Of a stretch of 64,000 bases of DNA, positions 39,083-54,700 are shown piece by piece. The notes under the pieces are model-generated. The model made no database searches, was not told where the DNA came from, and saw only the letters and a list, made by a program, of their open reading frames with translations. The stretch's first letter is position 1; each line of letters starts with the position of its first letter. The stretch comes from Baylisascaris procyonis (Eukaryota > Nematoda > Chromadorea > Rhabditida > Ascarididae): contig JAZARR010000082.1 of the NCBI GenBank assembly GCA_037389465.1, positions 6,374,501 to 6,438,500 on the forward strand. The letters run 5' to 3'. Made by a program: the position numbers and the translations under genes.

Positions 39083-42000
39083 CTTATCTGAATCCACCTC
39101 TACACCTTAAAATCTACTTCTATACCCTATCTGAATCTCCTTCCACACCCTACCTGAATCTCTTCAACACCCTATCTGAATCTACTTCTACATCTTGTCT
39201 GAATCTCTTCTACACCCTATCTGAATCCACTTCTACACCCTATCTGAATATACTTCTATCGAATCTACTTCTACACCCTATCTCAATCTATTTCTTTACC
39301 CTCTCTGAATCTACTTCTCTATCTTAACTGAATCATTTCTATACCCTATCTGAATCTACTTCCACACCCTACCTGAATCTCTTCAACACCTATCTGAATC
39401 TACTACTGTACCATCTAAATCTACTTCTATACCCTGTCCGAATCTGCTTCTAAACCCTATCTGAATCTCTTCAACACCCTATCTGAACCTACTTCTATAC
39501 CCTGTGTGAATCTCTTCAACACCATATCTCAATTTACTACTACATCCTATCTGAACCTCTTCAATACCCTATCTGAACCTACTTCTATAACGTATCTCAA
39601 TCTACTTCTCTACTCTATCTGAATCTCTTACTATACCCTATCTGAACCTACTTCCATATCCGATCTGAACCTACTTCTATATCTTAGCTGAATCTCTTCT
39701 ACACCCTATCTGAATCCACCTCTATACCCTATCTGAATCAGCTACTATACCCTATCTGAACTTACTTCTATACCCCATCTGAATCTCTTCAACACCCTTT
39801 CTGAATTTACTTCTATATCCCATCTCAATCTGCTTTTCTACCCTATCTGAATCTGCTCCCATATCCGATCTGAATCTACTACTATCTCCTATCTGAATCT
39901 CTTCAACACCCTATCTGAATCTACTTCTGTATCTTATCTGAATCTCCTCTACACCCTATCTGAATCCACTTCTATACCCTACCTGAATCAGCTACTATAC
40001 CTTATCTGAATCTACCTCTATACCCTATCTGAATCTCTTCAACACCTATTCGAATCTACTTCTACACCCTATCTGAATCCATTTCTATGCTCTATCTGAA
40101 TCTACTTCTATATCTTAACTGAACCTCTTCTACACCTTATCTAAATTATCTCAATCTCTTCAACACCCTATCTGAATCTACTTCTATAACGTATCTGAAT
40201 CTCTTCAACACCTATCTGAATCTACTTCTACACACTCTCTGAATCTCTTCAACACCGTATCTGAATCTACTTCTATACCCTATCTGAATCGGCTACTACA
40301 CCCTATCTGAATTTACTTCTATACCCTATCTGAATCTCTTCAACACCCTTTCTGGATTTACTTCTATATCCCTTCTGAATCTGCTTTTATACCCTATCCT
40401 AATCTACTTCCATATCCGATCTGAATCTGCTACTATCTCCTATCTGAATCTCTTCAACACCCTTTCTGGATTTACTTCTATATCCCATCTGAATCAGCTA
40501 CTCTACCCTATCTGAATCTACTTCTATACCCTATCTGAACCTCTTCAACACCCTGTCTGAATCTACTTCTATAACGCATCTGAATCTCTTCAACACCTAT
40601 CTGAATCTACTTCTACACACTCTCTGAATCTCTTCAACACCCTATCTGAATTTACTTCTATATCCCATCTGAATCTGCTTTTATACCCTATCCTAATCTA
40701 CTTCCATATCCGATTTGAATCTACTACTATCTCCTATCTGAATCTTTTCAACACCCTGTCTGAATCTACTTCTATATCTTAACTGAATCTGCTTCTATAC
40801 CCTATCTGAATCTACTTCTATACCCTATCTGAACCTCTTCAACACCCTGTCTGAATCTACTTCTATAACGTATCTGAATCTACCTCTCTACCCTACCTGA
40901 ATCTGTTACTATACCATATCTGAATCTACTTCTATACCCTATCTGAATCTCTTCAACACCCTATCCGAACCTACTTCTATACCCTATCTGAATCTCTTCA
41001 ACAGCCTATCTGAATCTACTACTATATCCTATCTGAATCTACTTCTATACCTTATCTGAATTTATTACTATATCCCATCTGAATCTGCTTTTATACCCTA
41101 TCTGAATCTACTTCCATATCCGATCTGAACCTAATTCTATATCTTAGCTGAATCTCTTCTACACCCTATCTGAATCCACTTCTATGTCCTATCTGAATCA
41201 GCTACTCTACCCTGTCTGAATCTACTTCTACGACGCATCTGAATCTCTTCAACACCTATCTCAATCTACTTCTACACACTCTCTGAATCTCTTCAACACC
41301 CTATCTGAATTTACTTCTATATCCCTTCTGAATCTGCTTTTATACCCTATCCTAATCTACTTCCACATCCGATTTGAATCTACTGCTATCTCCTATCTGA
41401 ATCTCTTCAACACCCTGTCTGAATCTACTTCTATATCTTAACTGAATCTACTTCTACACCCTATCTGAACCTACTTCTATAACGTATCTGAATCTACTTC
41501 TCTAGCCTACCTGAATCTGTTACTATACCATATCTGAATCTACTTCTATACCCTATCTGAATCTCTTCTACACCCTATCTGAATCCACTTCTATACCCTA
41601 CTTGAATCAGCTACTACACCCTATCTGAATCTACTTCTATATCCTATCTGAATCTCTTCAACACCCTGTTCGAATCTACTTCTTTACCCTATCTGAACCT
41701 ACTTGTTTACCCTATCTGAATCTACTTCTATATCTTAACTGAATCTACTTCTACACCCTATCTGAATCTCTTCAACACCCTATCTGAACCTACTTCTATA
41801 ACGTATCTGAATCTACCTCTCTACCCTAACTGAATCTGTTACTATACCATATCTGAATCTACTTCTATACCCTATCTGAATCTCTTCAACACCCTATCCG
41901 AACCTACTTCTATACCCCATCTGAATCTCTTCAACACCCTATCTGAATCTACTACTATATCCTATCTGAATCTACTTCTATACCCTATCTGAATTTACTT

Positions 42001-45000
42001 CTATATCCCATCTGAATCTGCTTTTATACCCTATCTGAATCTACTTCCATATCCGATCTGAACCTACTTCTACATCTTAGCTGAATCTCTTCTACACCCT
42101 ATCTGAATCCACCTCTATACCCTATCTGAATCAGCTACTCTACCCTGTCTGAATCTACTTCTACGACGCATCTGAATCTCTTCAACACCTATCTCAATCT
42201 ACTTCTACACACTCTCTGAATCTCTTCAACACCCTATCTGAATTTACTTCTATATCCCTTCTGAATCTGCTTTTATACCCTATCCTAATCTACTTCCATA
42301 TCCGATTTGAATCTACTGCTATCTCCTATCTGAATCTCTTCAACACCCTGTCTGAATCTACTTCTATATCTTAACTGAATCTACTTCTACACCCTATCTG
42401 AATCTCTTCAACACCCTACCTGAACCTACTTCTATAACGTATCTGAATCTACTTCTCTAGCCTACCTGAATCTGTTACTATACCATATCTGAATCTACTT
42501 CTATACCCTATCTGAATCTCTTCTACACCCTATCTGAATCCACTTCTATACCCTACTTGAATCAGCTACTACACCCTATCTGAATCTACTTCTATATCCT
42601 ATCTGAATCTCTTCAACACCCTGTTCGAATCTACTTCTTTACCCTATCTGAACCTACTTCTTTACCCTATCTGAATCTACTTCTATATCTTAACTGAATC
42701 TACTTCTACACCCTATCTGAATCTCTTCAACACCCTATCTGAACCTACTTCTATAACGTATCTGAATCTACCTCTCTACCCTAACTGAATCTGTTACTAT
42801 ACCATATCTGAATCTACTTCTATACCCTATCTGAATCTCTTCAACACCCTATCCGAACCTACTTCTATACCCCATCTGAATCTCTTCAACACCCTATCTG
42901 AATCTACTACTATATCCTATCTGAATCTACTTCCACACCCTACCTGAATCTCTTCAACACCTATCTGAATCTACTACTGTACCATCTAAATCTACTTCTA
43001 TACCCTGTCCGAATCTGCTTCTAAACCCTATCTGAATCTCTTCAACACCCTATCTGAACCTACTTCTATACCCTGTGTGAATCTCTTCAACACCATATCT
43101 CAATTTACTACTACATCCTATCTGAACCTCTTCAATACCCTATCTGAACCTACTTCTATAACGTATCTCAATCTACTTCTCTACTCTATCTGAATCTCTT
43201 ACTATACCCTATCTGAACCTACTTCCATATCCGATCTGAACCTACTTCTATATCTTAGCTGAATCTCTTCTACACCCTATCTGAATCCACCTCTATACCC
43301 TATCTGAATCAGCTACTATACCCTATCTGAACTTACTTCTATACCCCATCTGAATCTCTTCAACACCCTTTCTGAATTTACTTCTATATCCCATCTCAAT
43401 CTGCTTTTCTACCCTATCTGAATCTGCTCCCATATCCGATCTGAATCTACTACTATCTCCTATCTGAATCTCTTCAACACCCTATCTGAATCTACTTCTG
43501 TATCTTATCTGAATCTCCTCTACACCCTATCTGAATCCACTTCTATACCCTACCTGAATCAGCTACTATACCTTATCTGAATCTACCTCTATACCCTATC
43601 TGAATCTCTTCAACACCTATTCGAATCTACTTCTACACCCTATCTGAATCCATTTCTATGCTCTATCTGAATCTACTTCTATATCTTAACTGAACCTCTT
43701 CTACACCTTATCTAAATTATCTCAATCTCTTCAACACCCTATCTGAATCTACTTCTATAACGTATCTGAATCTCTTCAACACCTATCTGAATCTACTTCT
43801 ACACACTCTCTGAATCTCTTCAACACCGTATCTGAATCTACTTCTATACCCTATCTGAATCGGCTACTACACCCTATCTGAATTTACTTCTATACCCTAT
43901 CTGAATCTCTTCAACACCCTTTCTGGATTTACTTCTATATCCCTTCTGAATCTGCTTTTATACCCTATCCTAATCTACTTCCATATCCGATCTGAATCTG
44001 CTACTATCTCCTATCTGAATCTCTTCAACACCCTTTCTGGATTTACTTCTATATCCCATCTGAATCAGCTACTCTACCCTATCTGAATCTACTTCTATAC
44101 CCTATCTGAACCTCTTCAACACCCTGTCTGAATCTACTTCTATAACGCATCTGAATCTCTTCAACACCTATCTGAATCTACTTCTACACACTCTCTGAAT
44201 CTCTTCAACACCCTATCTGAATTTACTTCTATATCCCATCTGAATCTGCTTTTATACCCTATCCTAATCTACTTCCATATCCGATTTGAATCTACTACTA
44301 TCTCCTATCTGAATCTTTTCAACACCCTGTCTGAATCTACTTCTATATCTTAACTGAATCTGCTTCTATACCCTATCTGAATCTACTTCTATACCCTATC
44401 TGAACCTCTTCAACACCCTGTCTGAATCTACTTCTATAACGTATCTGAATCTACCTCTCTACCCTACCTGAATCTGTTACTATACCATATCTGAATCTAC
44501 TTCTATACCCTATCTGAATCTCTTCAACACCCTATCCGAACCTACTTCTATACCCTATCTGAATCTCTTCAACAGCCTATCTGAATCTACTACTATATCC
44601 TATCTGAATCTACTTCTATACCTTATCTGAATTTATTACTATATCCCATCTGAATCTGCTTTTATACCCTATCTGAATCTACTTCCATATCCGATCTGAA
44701 CCTAATTCTATATCTTAGCTGAATCTCTTCTACACCCTATCTGAATCCACTTCTATGTCCTATCTGAATCAGCTACTCTACCCTGTCTGAATCTACTTCT
44801 ACGACGCATCTGAATCTCTTCAACACCTATCTCAATCTACTTCTACACACTCTCTGAATCTCTTCAACACCCTATCTGAATTTACTTCTATATCCCTTCT
44901 GAATCTGCTTTTATACCCTATCCTAATCTACTTCCACATCCGATTTGAATCTACTGCTATCTCCTATCTGAATCTCTTCAACACCCTGTCTGAATCTACC

Positions 45001-48000
45001 TCTATATCTTAACTGAATCTACTTCTACACCCTATCTGAATCTCTTCAACACCCTACCTGAACCTACTTCTATAACGTATCTGAATCTACTTCTCTAGCC
45101 TACCTGAATCTGTTACTATACCATATCTGAATCTACTTCTATACCCTATCTGAATCTCTTCTACACCCTATCTGAATCCACTTCTATACCCTACTTGAAT
45201 CAGCTACTACACCCTATCTGAATCTACTTCTATATCCTATCTGAATCTCTTCAACACCCTGTTCGAATCTACTTCTTTACCCTATCTGAACCTACTTCTT
45301 TACCCTATCTGAATCTACTTCTATATCTTAACTGAATCTACTTCTACACCCTATCTGAATCTCTTCAACACCCTATCTGAACCTACTTCTATAACGTATC
45401 TGAATCTACCTCTCTACCCTAACTGAATCTGTTACTATACCATATCTGAATCTACTTCTATACCCTATCTGAATCTCTTCAACACCCTATCCGAACCTAC
45501 TTCTATACCCCATCTGAATCTCTTCAACACCCTATCTGAATCTACTACTATATCCTATCTGAATCTACTTCTATACCCTATCTGAATTTACTTCTATATC
45601 CCATCTGAATCTGCTTTTATACCCTATCTGAATCTACTTCCATATCCGATCTGAACCTACTTCTACATCTTAGCTGAATCTCTTCTACACCCTATCTGAA
45701 TCCACCTCTATACCCTATCTGAATCAGCTACTATACCCTATCTGAACTTACTTCTATACCCTATCCGAATCTCTTCAACACCCTTTCTGAATTTACTTCT
45801 ATATCTCATCTCAATCTGCTTTTCTACCCTATCTGAATCTGCTCCCATATCCGATCTGAATCTACTACTATCTCCTATCTGAATCTCTTCAACACCCTAT
45901 CTGAATCTAGTTCTGTATCTTATCTGAATCTCCTCTACACCCTATCTGAATCCACTTCTATACCCTACCTGAATCTGTTACTATACCATATCTGGATCTA
46001 CTTCTATACCCTATCTGAATCTCTTCTACACCCTATCTGAATCCACTTCTATACCCTACTTGAATCAGCTACTACACCCTATCTGAATCTACTTCTATAT
46101 CCTATCTGAATCTCTTCAACACCCTGTTCGAATCTACTTCTTTACCCTATCTGAACCTACTTCTTTACCCTATCTGAATCTACTTCTATATCTTAACTGA
46201 ATCTACTTCTACACCCTATCTGAATCTCTTCAACACCCTATCTGAACCTACTTCTATAACGTATCTGAATCTACCTCTCTACCCTAACTGAATCTGTTAC
46301 TATACCATATCTGAATCTACTTCTATACCCTATCTGAATCTCTTCAACACCCTATCCGAACCTACTTCTATACCCCATCTGAATCTCTTCAACACCCTAT
46401 CTGAATCTACTACTATATCCTATCTGAATCTACTTCTATACCCTATCTGAATTTACTTCTATATCCCATCTGAATCTGCTTTTATACCCTATCTGAATCT
46501 ACTTCCATATCCGATCTGAACCTACTTCTACATCTTAGCTGAATCTCTTCTACACCCTATCTGAATCCACCTCTATACCCTATCTGAATCAGCTACTATA
46601 CCCTATCTGAACTTACTTCTATACCCTATCCGAATCTCTTCAACACCCTTTCTGAATTTACTTCTATATCTCATCTCAATCTGCTTTTCTACCCTATCTG
46701 AATCTGCTCCCATATCCGATCTGAATCTACTACTATCTCCTATCTGAATCTCTTCAACACCCTATCTGAATCTAGTTCTGTATCTTATCTGAATCTCCTC
46801 TACACCCTATCTGAATCCACTTCTATACCCTCAGCTACTATACCTTATCTGAATCTACTTCTATACCCTATCTGAATCTCTTCTACACCCTATCTGAATC
46901 CACTTCTATACCCTACTTGAATCAGCTACTACACCCTATCTGAATCTACTTCTATATCCTATCTGAATCTCTTCAACACCCTGTTCGAATCTACTTCTTT
47001 ACCCTATCTGAACCTACTTCTTTACCCTATCTGAATCTACTTCTATATCTTAACTGAATCTACTTCTACACCCTATCTGAATCTCTTCAACACCCTATCT
47101 GAACCTACTTCTATAACGTATCTGAATCTACCTCTCTACCCTAACTGAATCTGTTACTATACCATATCTGAATCTACTTCTATACCCTATCTGAATCTCT
47201 TCAACACCCTATCCGAACCTACTTCTATACCCCATCTGAATCTCTTCAACACCCTATCTGAATCTACTACTATATCCTATCTGAATCTACTTCTATACCC
47301 TATCTGAATTTACTTCTATATCCCATCTGAATCTGCTTTTATACCCTATCTGAATCTACTTCCATATCCGATCTGAACCTACTTCTACATCTTAGCTGAA
47401 TCTCTTCTACACCCTATCTGAATCCACCTCTATACCCTATCTGAATCAGCTACTATACCCTATCTGAACTTACTTCTATACCCTATCCGAATCTCTTCAA
47501 CACCCTTTCTGAATTTACTTCTATATCTCATCTCAATCTGCTTTTCTACCCTATCTGAATCTGCTCCCATATCCAATCTGAATCTACTACTATCTCCTAT
47601 CTGAATCTCTTCAACACCCTATCTGAATCTAGTTCTGTATCTTATCTGAATCTCCTCTACACCCTATCTGAATCCACTTCTATACCCTACCTGAATCAGC
47701 TACTATACCTTATCTGAATCTACCTCTATACCCTATCTGAATCTCTTCAACACCTATTCGAATCTACTTCTACACCCTATCTGAATCCATTTCTATGCTC
47801 CATCTGAATCTACTTCTATATCTTAACTGAATCTCTTCTACACCTTATCTGAATTATCTTAATCTCTTCAACACCGTATCTGAATCTACTTCTATACCCT
47901 ATCTGAACCTCTTAAACACCCTGTTCGAATCTACTTCTACACACTCTCTGAATCTCTTCAACACCCTATCTGAATTTACTTGTATACCCTATCTGAATCT

Positions 48001-49457
48001 CTTCAACACCCTTTCTGGATTTACTTCTATATCCCATCTGAATCTGCTTTTATGCCCTATCCTAATCTACTTCCATATCCGATCTGAATCTACTACTACC
48101 TCCTATCTGAATCTCTTCAACACCCTGTCTGAATCTACTTCTATAACTTATCTGAATCTACTTCTCTACCCTACCTGAATCTGTTACTATACCATATCTG
48201 AATCTACTTCTATACCCTATCTGAATCTCTTCAACACCCTATCCGAACCTACTTCTATACCCTATCTGAATCTCTTCAACAGCCTATCTGAATCTGCTAC
48301 TATATCCTATCTGAATCTACTTCTATACCTTATCTGAATCTATTACTATATCCCATCTGAATCTGCTTTTATACCCTATCTGAATCTACTTCCATATCCG
48401 ATCTGAACCTACTTCTATATCTTAGCTGAATCTCTTCTACACCCTATCTGAATCCACCTCTATGTCCTATCTGAATCAGCTACTCTACCCTGTCTGAATC
48501 TACTTCTATGACGCATCTGAATCTCTTCAACACCTATCTGAATCTACTTCTATATCCCATCTGAATCTGCTTTTATACCCTATCCTAATCTACTTCCATA
48601 TCCGATCTGAATCTACTACTATCTCCTATCTGAATCTCTTCTACACCCTATCTGAATCCACTTCTATACCCTACCTGAATCAGCTACTACACCCTATCTG
48701 AATCTACTTCTATACCCTATCTGAATCTCTTCAACACCCTGTTCGAATCTACTTCTTTACCCTATCTGAATCTGCTTCTTTACCCTATCTGAATCTGTTA
48801 CTATACCATATCTGAATCTTCTTCTATACCCTATCTCAATCTCTTCAACACCCTATCTGAACCTACTTCTATAACGTATCTGAATCTACTTCTGTGCCCT
48901 ATCTGAATCTCTTCTACACCCTATCTGAATTATCTGAATCTCTTCAACACCCTATCCGAATCTACTTCTGCACCCTATCTGAATCCACTTCTATACCCTA
49001 TCTGAATCTATTAGTATACCCTGTCTGAATCTCTTCAACACCCTATCCGAACCTACTTCTATACCGCATCTGAATCTGCTTCTCTACTCTATCTGAATCT
49101 GTTACTATACCATATCTAAATCTACTTCTATACCCTATTTGAATCTATTAGTATACCTTATCTGAATCTCTTCTACACCCTATCTGAATTATCTGAATCT
49201 CTTTAACACCCTATCTGAATCTACTTCTATACCCTATCTGAATCTATTATTATACCCTATCTGAATCTCTTCAACACCCTATCCGAATCTACTTCTACAC
49301 CCTATCTGAATCCACTTCTATACCCTATCTGAATCTACTTCTATACCTTACCTGAATCTACTTCTGCACCCTATCTGAGTCTACTTCTATACCCTATCAG
49401 AATCTCTTCAACGCCCTTACTGAATCCACTTCTATACCTTATCTGAATGTACTTCCG
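39083..49457 (+). repeat. 10.4-kb satellite of 22/23-bp units with higher-order structure
   Basis: Roughly 460 imperfect tandem units. Each begins CTATCTGAATCT and continues either ACTTCTATACC (23 bp) or CTTCAACACC (22 bp), with point variants. Variant units recur in fixed order, so larger blocks are visible. The stretch starting at 39361 recurs at 42932, and GGCTACTACACC at 40291 recurs at 43862; both offsets are 3571 bp. A second block recurs at 41521, 42476, 45114, 45979, 46836 and 47701 (steps of about 0.86-0.95 kb within each group). No frame of useful length stays open through it. Copies near both ends are more diverged. It sits between the start of the sorting-nexin gene and the end of the orphan gene. 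Confidence 0.95.
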
Positions 49458-51776
49458 TCACCTCTAAAGGTATCTCTGTAAGTTTTGTATGGAGGGGAGT
49501 AGTAGGGCAGAGTAGTGCATATATGATTTTGTTCCAATTTTTTAATTCATTGAAGTGAAGAAAACCTGTATTTCTTTAAAGAAAAATGCCTGCTAATGGA
49601 ATCAACATTGAGAAGTTGGAAATGTATACGTTGCAGTTTGTACGAACCGCTAATACAAACCGAAATGACTTAAAGAATAACGGATAAGTGGCTAATAAAT
49701 GGATGGCTGAATGTAATCGCAACCTCTGAGGTTTTGCGCTTTCGTTGTTGGTTGCTGCTCGGATATCTCCATTTCCTTGGATTCCTGTTCTAGTAAATTG
49801 CAAGCAGGAAGTGGGCATGGTGCGACCTGGGCATTGCTGAGGAAAAGGGGCGTTTAGGCAAGCACATCCTTAATCAAGGCGGGACAAAAATCCGGCAACC
49901 TCTGCTAGCCTCGTTCGATAAAGAGCAACAATGACAATATTAACTTCTACAAGAACCTGGTGGACAATAAAACATTAAACCTTTTGATCGCTACTGCCCC
50001 GTTTAACAGAACACGCAACATGCAATACATATTTGAACAGACAAAACCATGAACGTTCGTAGACGGACAACGGCCACCGTAAAATCGTGCAGACCGAAAA
50101 ATAAACGGACGGGGAACTTAACTTGCCCATAAACCCGTCCTCCCTTCTTAGAATTTTTCAGAGGATGCTAAAAGCGGACTTGATGAGAAGACACAAGACA
50201 TCTCATCGACAACGGCGATGAAAAACGATGTGTAATCTATGGCCGACATTTACATCCTTGTGAATAAAATTCAACGGAAGCATCCGACCCTGCTGTTTGT
50301 GTGCATGGGTATCATGAAAAGGGGGGGGACGGATCGCCAAACGATGCGATGAATTCTTGCAAACATGATTGCATTTTTTTTAGAAAAAACATTTGGGGAT
50401 GAGGATTGCAAAAGAAATCGATGTATTTGTAGTCGGCATATAGCGATGAGAACTGACTAAAGACACAACTGGGCGTACTGCTTCAGGTGTGGAGGAGTGA
50501 GTAATGAGAAGTTGTCAGCACTGATTTCTCTACGTTCAAAGTTTGATCCTGGTGCTGGTGGCCATTAACCGTACGGTGTTTTCACAAACGGATTAGTTAG
50601 TTGCAGTCTTCAAAGCGATTTAAGTTGCGTGACCAGCAATGCTGTTGGCTGGACTAAGCATGTGGCATTATGTAGATATTCTAAAGGTACAGATCTCAGC
50701 ACTGACCACAGAAACATTGACATGCAAGGAAAAGACCTAACCATTTCGGAATTGTGTTGCGAAGGCTTGGATCGCTGTGATTCGTTTCAAAATTATCAGA
50801 GCTGTTACTTTCGCCTGCAATGTACCTTTCATACTTCGTTATTCAACGATACCTAAGTGGCTGCAAATTAAACTGATGCTCGTCTACAGAACTGAAAAGA
50901 CATCTTTGAAGTGAACGTAATACATCTATTGCCTCAAGTATTGCCTCCTGCTGCTTGAGTTTGCAGTGTTGATTGTAACAGTCACCTTTTTGCTAACTTA
51001 TAGTAACAGTAACCTATAGAGTGACTAAAACAGCTGGACCAATTGGATGCTAGTTTTATGACACTATTTTAATTAAATGCTTCATGAGTCATTATAATTA
51101 AATGCTTCATGAGTCAAAAAATCATATATCCAGACTGAATGTCTATTAATTTCTGTATCGCACCACTTCAAAACCTCTCGTATTTATCGCATTTGCAAAA
51201 AGCCGTTTGCAGTTTTCACAGTCAATGTGACTTACAGACAATTCGGCAGACGTTCTGACAACAACGGCAAACACTGATTCTAACAGACTTGGCGTATAAG
51301 ATCTCTCAGTGTTGATAAACAATGAATTGTTTTCTTTTTTTTTAATTTTTTACTTTCAAAGATGTTCAAGAAAGCGGACTGGCCAAACTACTCTTTTCCC
51401 TTTAACCAAAAACAACGTTCGGGGAAGCGGACCGGTCTATTTAACTTACACTTTTGTCTTTGACTAGAAACACTTCGGAATAATGGAATGCCCGAAGTTG
51501 CCATTTCTGTCCTCCTAGAAAATAATAGAAGTTAGTGAGTATTGTGTTATATTCGAAAGTTGCATAAATGCCAAAGAAAGTGCACGCTTAAGTATCGTTA
51601 TGGATACACCTAGAAAAGGTGAGGTAAACGGTATTGCCTGAGAACTGAGACAGCAAGAGAAGAATAACTCGACAAATTTATTATGAGAACAAAACAGGTC
51701 AGTGATCATTTATTACTGTAATTTATGCAAATACTCATTTCCTCCCCGTGTTGGTCAAATGCTGAATGCTCTGAGA
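49458..51776. other. Spacer between satellite and orphan gene
   Basis: No supported gene. A plus-strand frame 50629-50856 (75 codons, with ELCCEGLDRC and five cysteines in its second half) could be a small secreted-protein exon, but it has no ATG near its start and no clear acceptor. The part next to 51777 should include the 3'UTR of the orphan gene. Confidence 0.4.
51071..51115 (+). repeat. 20-bp direct repeat
   Basis: AATTAAATGCTTCATGAGTC occurs twice without mismatch (51071-51090 and 51096-51115), separated by ATTAT. It looks like a recent short tandem duplication in the 3' flank of the orphan gene. Confidence 0.9.
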
Positions 51777-54700
51777 TCATTTTCCCGGCTGATAGCGCAT
51801 CCACAATCCACGTTCATTTTTTTCGATTGGCTTCTCCAGAATTGGTATATCGCCTTCGGTGAGCCCTGACGTTGTAATTTCCATCGATTTCCACGAATGT
51901 TTGCCATCTGTCGTCACCACAGTACTTTCTTCGTGTTTTTTCGCAACAGCAGTGCTGCAATACGACAGTTAATTCAGTTCAATGAAGCGCATTATTTTTA
52001 TGTTCATTGAGTTAAAAATCCAACAAAGATAATCTCACTACTTGACGAGAGAGTGAACTAATGCGGTGTCAAATGTTTTCATTTTTTGTCCTTGTTCGGA
52101 AGTTTTTTTGGAAGTAAGGAACGAAGTTTCGAAAATATTTGTTTGCACAGTTGAATTTATTCATTATTTAAACAACTACGTATTATCAAACAGTAGTACA
52201 TAGCACTGTGCGAAGCAGCACATAATGCGGTCATTTCGGGATTTGCGGTCTATACTTCCAGAAGTCCCATTGGAATTGTATTGTAGTGCTAGCTTTATTT
52301 CGACACGCTCATTTAAACTTTCATATAAGAATTGCACTAGGATTTCGGTTGCAGAATCACGGAATCTTATTCGATAATTTTGGTTTCAGTTTGTGAAAAT
52401 CTCTTCCAATGCAGCTTCACCATATGATCATGGTTTTCAGTGTTTAGGTAAAACTACAATTTAAGTTTTGAGGCACGTGCACTACTTTCTGGTAACTGAA
52501 ATCGAAAAACCACCTTCCTTCGCCTTCTATACCCTTTGCTCAGAACTGGTAAATACGTGGTACCTACTGCAACTACCTTGCAATTTGGTGCATTGTGCCA
52601 TTGTGCGGATGTTGGCTTGTTGAGAACTGCTCAATTATGGAAGAATTTCACACCAATCAGTGGTGAAATCAATCAACTGATCGCCGGAAATGCTGTTTAT
52701 ACTTTTCAGTACTATTCGAGCTTTATTCTTTTTGAAGAATTTTAGCATTTTCAACAAACAAATGACCCTCAATAACTGTTGCAAGGAGACATTAATTCGA
52801 AATCACCACTAATGATGTTTCTTGCATATATGACGCGTTGTCACAGTGTGATACTTTCTGTTTAAGGGTGTTTAAGGGTGTGATACAAGCCATACTTTTT
52901 GCCACTTGTTTAAGGGGTGTTCAGTTGCTGCTGTGAGTACTCGACGTTTTCCGGTAAATACTTCCTTCAGCACATCAAGGAATTATGACAGTGGCGACCA
53001 GGGACTGTGACCTCAGGGATGGATCTCGCAGCTTTCCAAGCTATGCTGCAGACCTTGCTCAAGCAACGAAATGAGCGAGTTGCTTGATGCGAACAACAAC
53101 TGCTTCATTTCATCAGCCAACTCCAGCCATGACCTCAGCAACCGACCCATATCAACCCGTTCTTCCCTCACCAGCGTCCAAAATTTCGGAACTCCCATCC
53201 CTCGAGCCAACCCGATGAGCAGGAACCATAGGGGTTTGAGGAATGGGTTCAACGATTCGATTACATCTTCGAAGGACCTGCCTCATCCGCCCACGACAAC
53301 GACGCCATTAAAACAGTGATGACTAAGCTTGGGTCATTAGCATTCAGGTAATACAGCCGCAGTTGTTTGCAAAAGAGGTCACCGATTTCACTTACACAGA
53401 AACAATCGATCTTCCACATGACCTTTTCAATAATTTCGACCTTCTCACTTGCGTGTCATCATCAGCATTACAACTCTTCGAAGATCGCTACGAAACCATG
53501 ATGATCTCGAAGCAAAGCAGGGAATGCATACACCATTATGCAATCATGTCAAAGCTGCAATCCGCAATTTCAAGTTCAACGAATTTGCGAAAGGACGGTT
53601 CGCCAGCCTTATTGCCTTGGCCGGCATTAAGGATCCTAACGAAGAATCCTCGCGTGCCCGCATGCTGCGGAAGCAGACGGTGCCACAAACGTGAAATTCG
53701 ACAAATTCATCAATAACTAAGTCAACTTCATCGCAATGAAGGCAGAGTTATAGCTAATCATCTGCCGCGACGTCGAGCTGAATACCATTTGTTATTCATA
53801 ACCACGGCGTCACTAATGGCTGAAGAAACAACGGTAGAAATCCCCGCTCCCATGTTCCTGATATAGAAAGCTCTATTTGAGCAAGGACTGCCCGCACAGC
53901 ATGCACAAGTGCAATAAATGCGCCAGAAGTGGCCCTCTCAAATCCAAATGCCGGAAGCTAAAGCGGAACGACGTCCGGCGCAATCTACGATTCGTTGCAC
54001 TTCTCCCGTAAGACGCTCAATGTCAACGGAATGCCCGTGGAATTCTGCCTCTTCACCAGAGCCGAGGCAAATATCATCTGTCATCACCTACCATGCCATC
54101 GGAAAAAAGCACCTTCAAAAACGTCAGAAACTTAGACGTGCCTTTGACGGAAACAAAACTCCATACCTTTGCAAAGTATGGCGGCACCACTAAATAGAAT
54201 TTGTCGTCCTTCGCGGAATTATGAACATTTTGGGAATTGACACAATCCTCCAATATGGATTTCTGGATCACAGACTTTGCATAAACTCAGCAAAATGTGT
54301 TGCATCGCAACCAGAAGTCATGCAAGATCTCAGCCGATCGCCTCTCTTGGACAGAGATGAAGTTCTGCTCCGCGTGCGCACTAGCGGTAAAGAATTCGAT
54401 CAGCATAGAACTTCACTCATGGTCGAACACTACAAAACCGCGGCGGAGCATCCACACTAACTATGCCGAACATTTCATGGGCAACAACTTCCTCGTCATT
54501 GTCGATGCATGCTCTAAATATTCACGAATTCTTCGCACGGCTCGACAGGGTCCCCGGTTATCACTTTTACTCTCCGAGGACTGCAAGTTGGACTATTGCA
54601 TGGCATAAGCGAACAGTCCTCGGCTCTCCGTGGACTATTCTCATCCTCGAAGAGCCAAGGACTATTCGCTGGCTACGGTTTTTCTAAAACTATGGACTAC

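Noticed and set aside
38968..39327. 119-codon plus-strand frame entering the satellite
   Set aside because: Its C-terminal half is translated satellite units (LSESTSTPYLN repeats); no start context or domain.
39083..49457. CRISPR-like array
   Set aside because: Units are contiguous 22/23-bp satellite copies without unique spacers, in a eukaryotic context.
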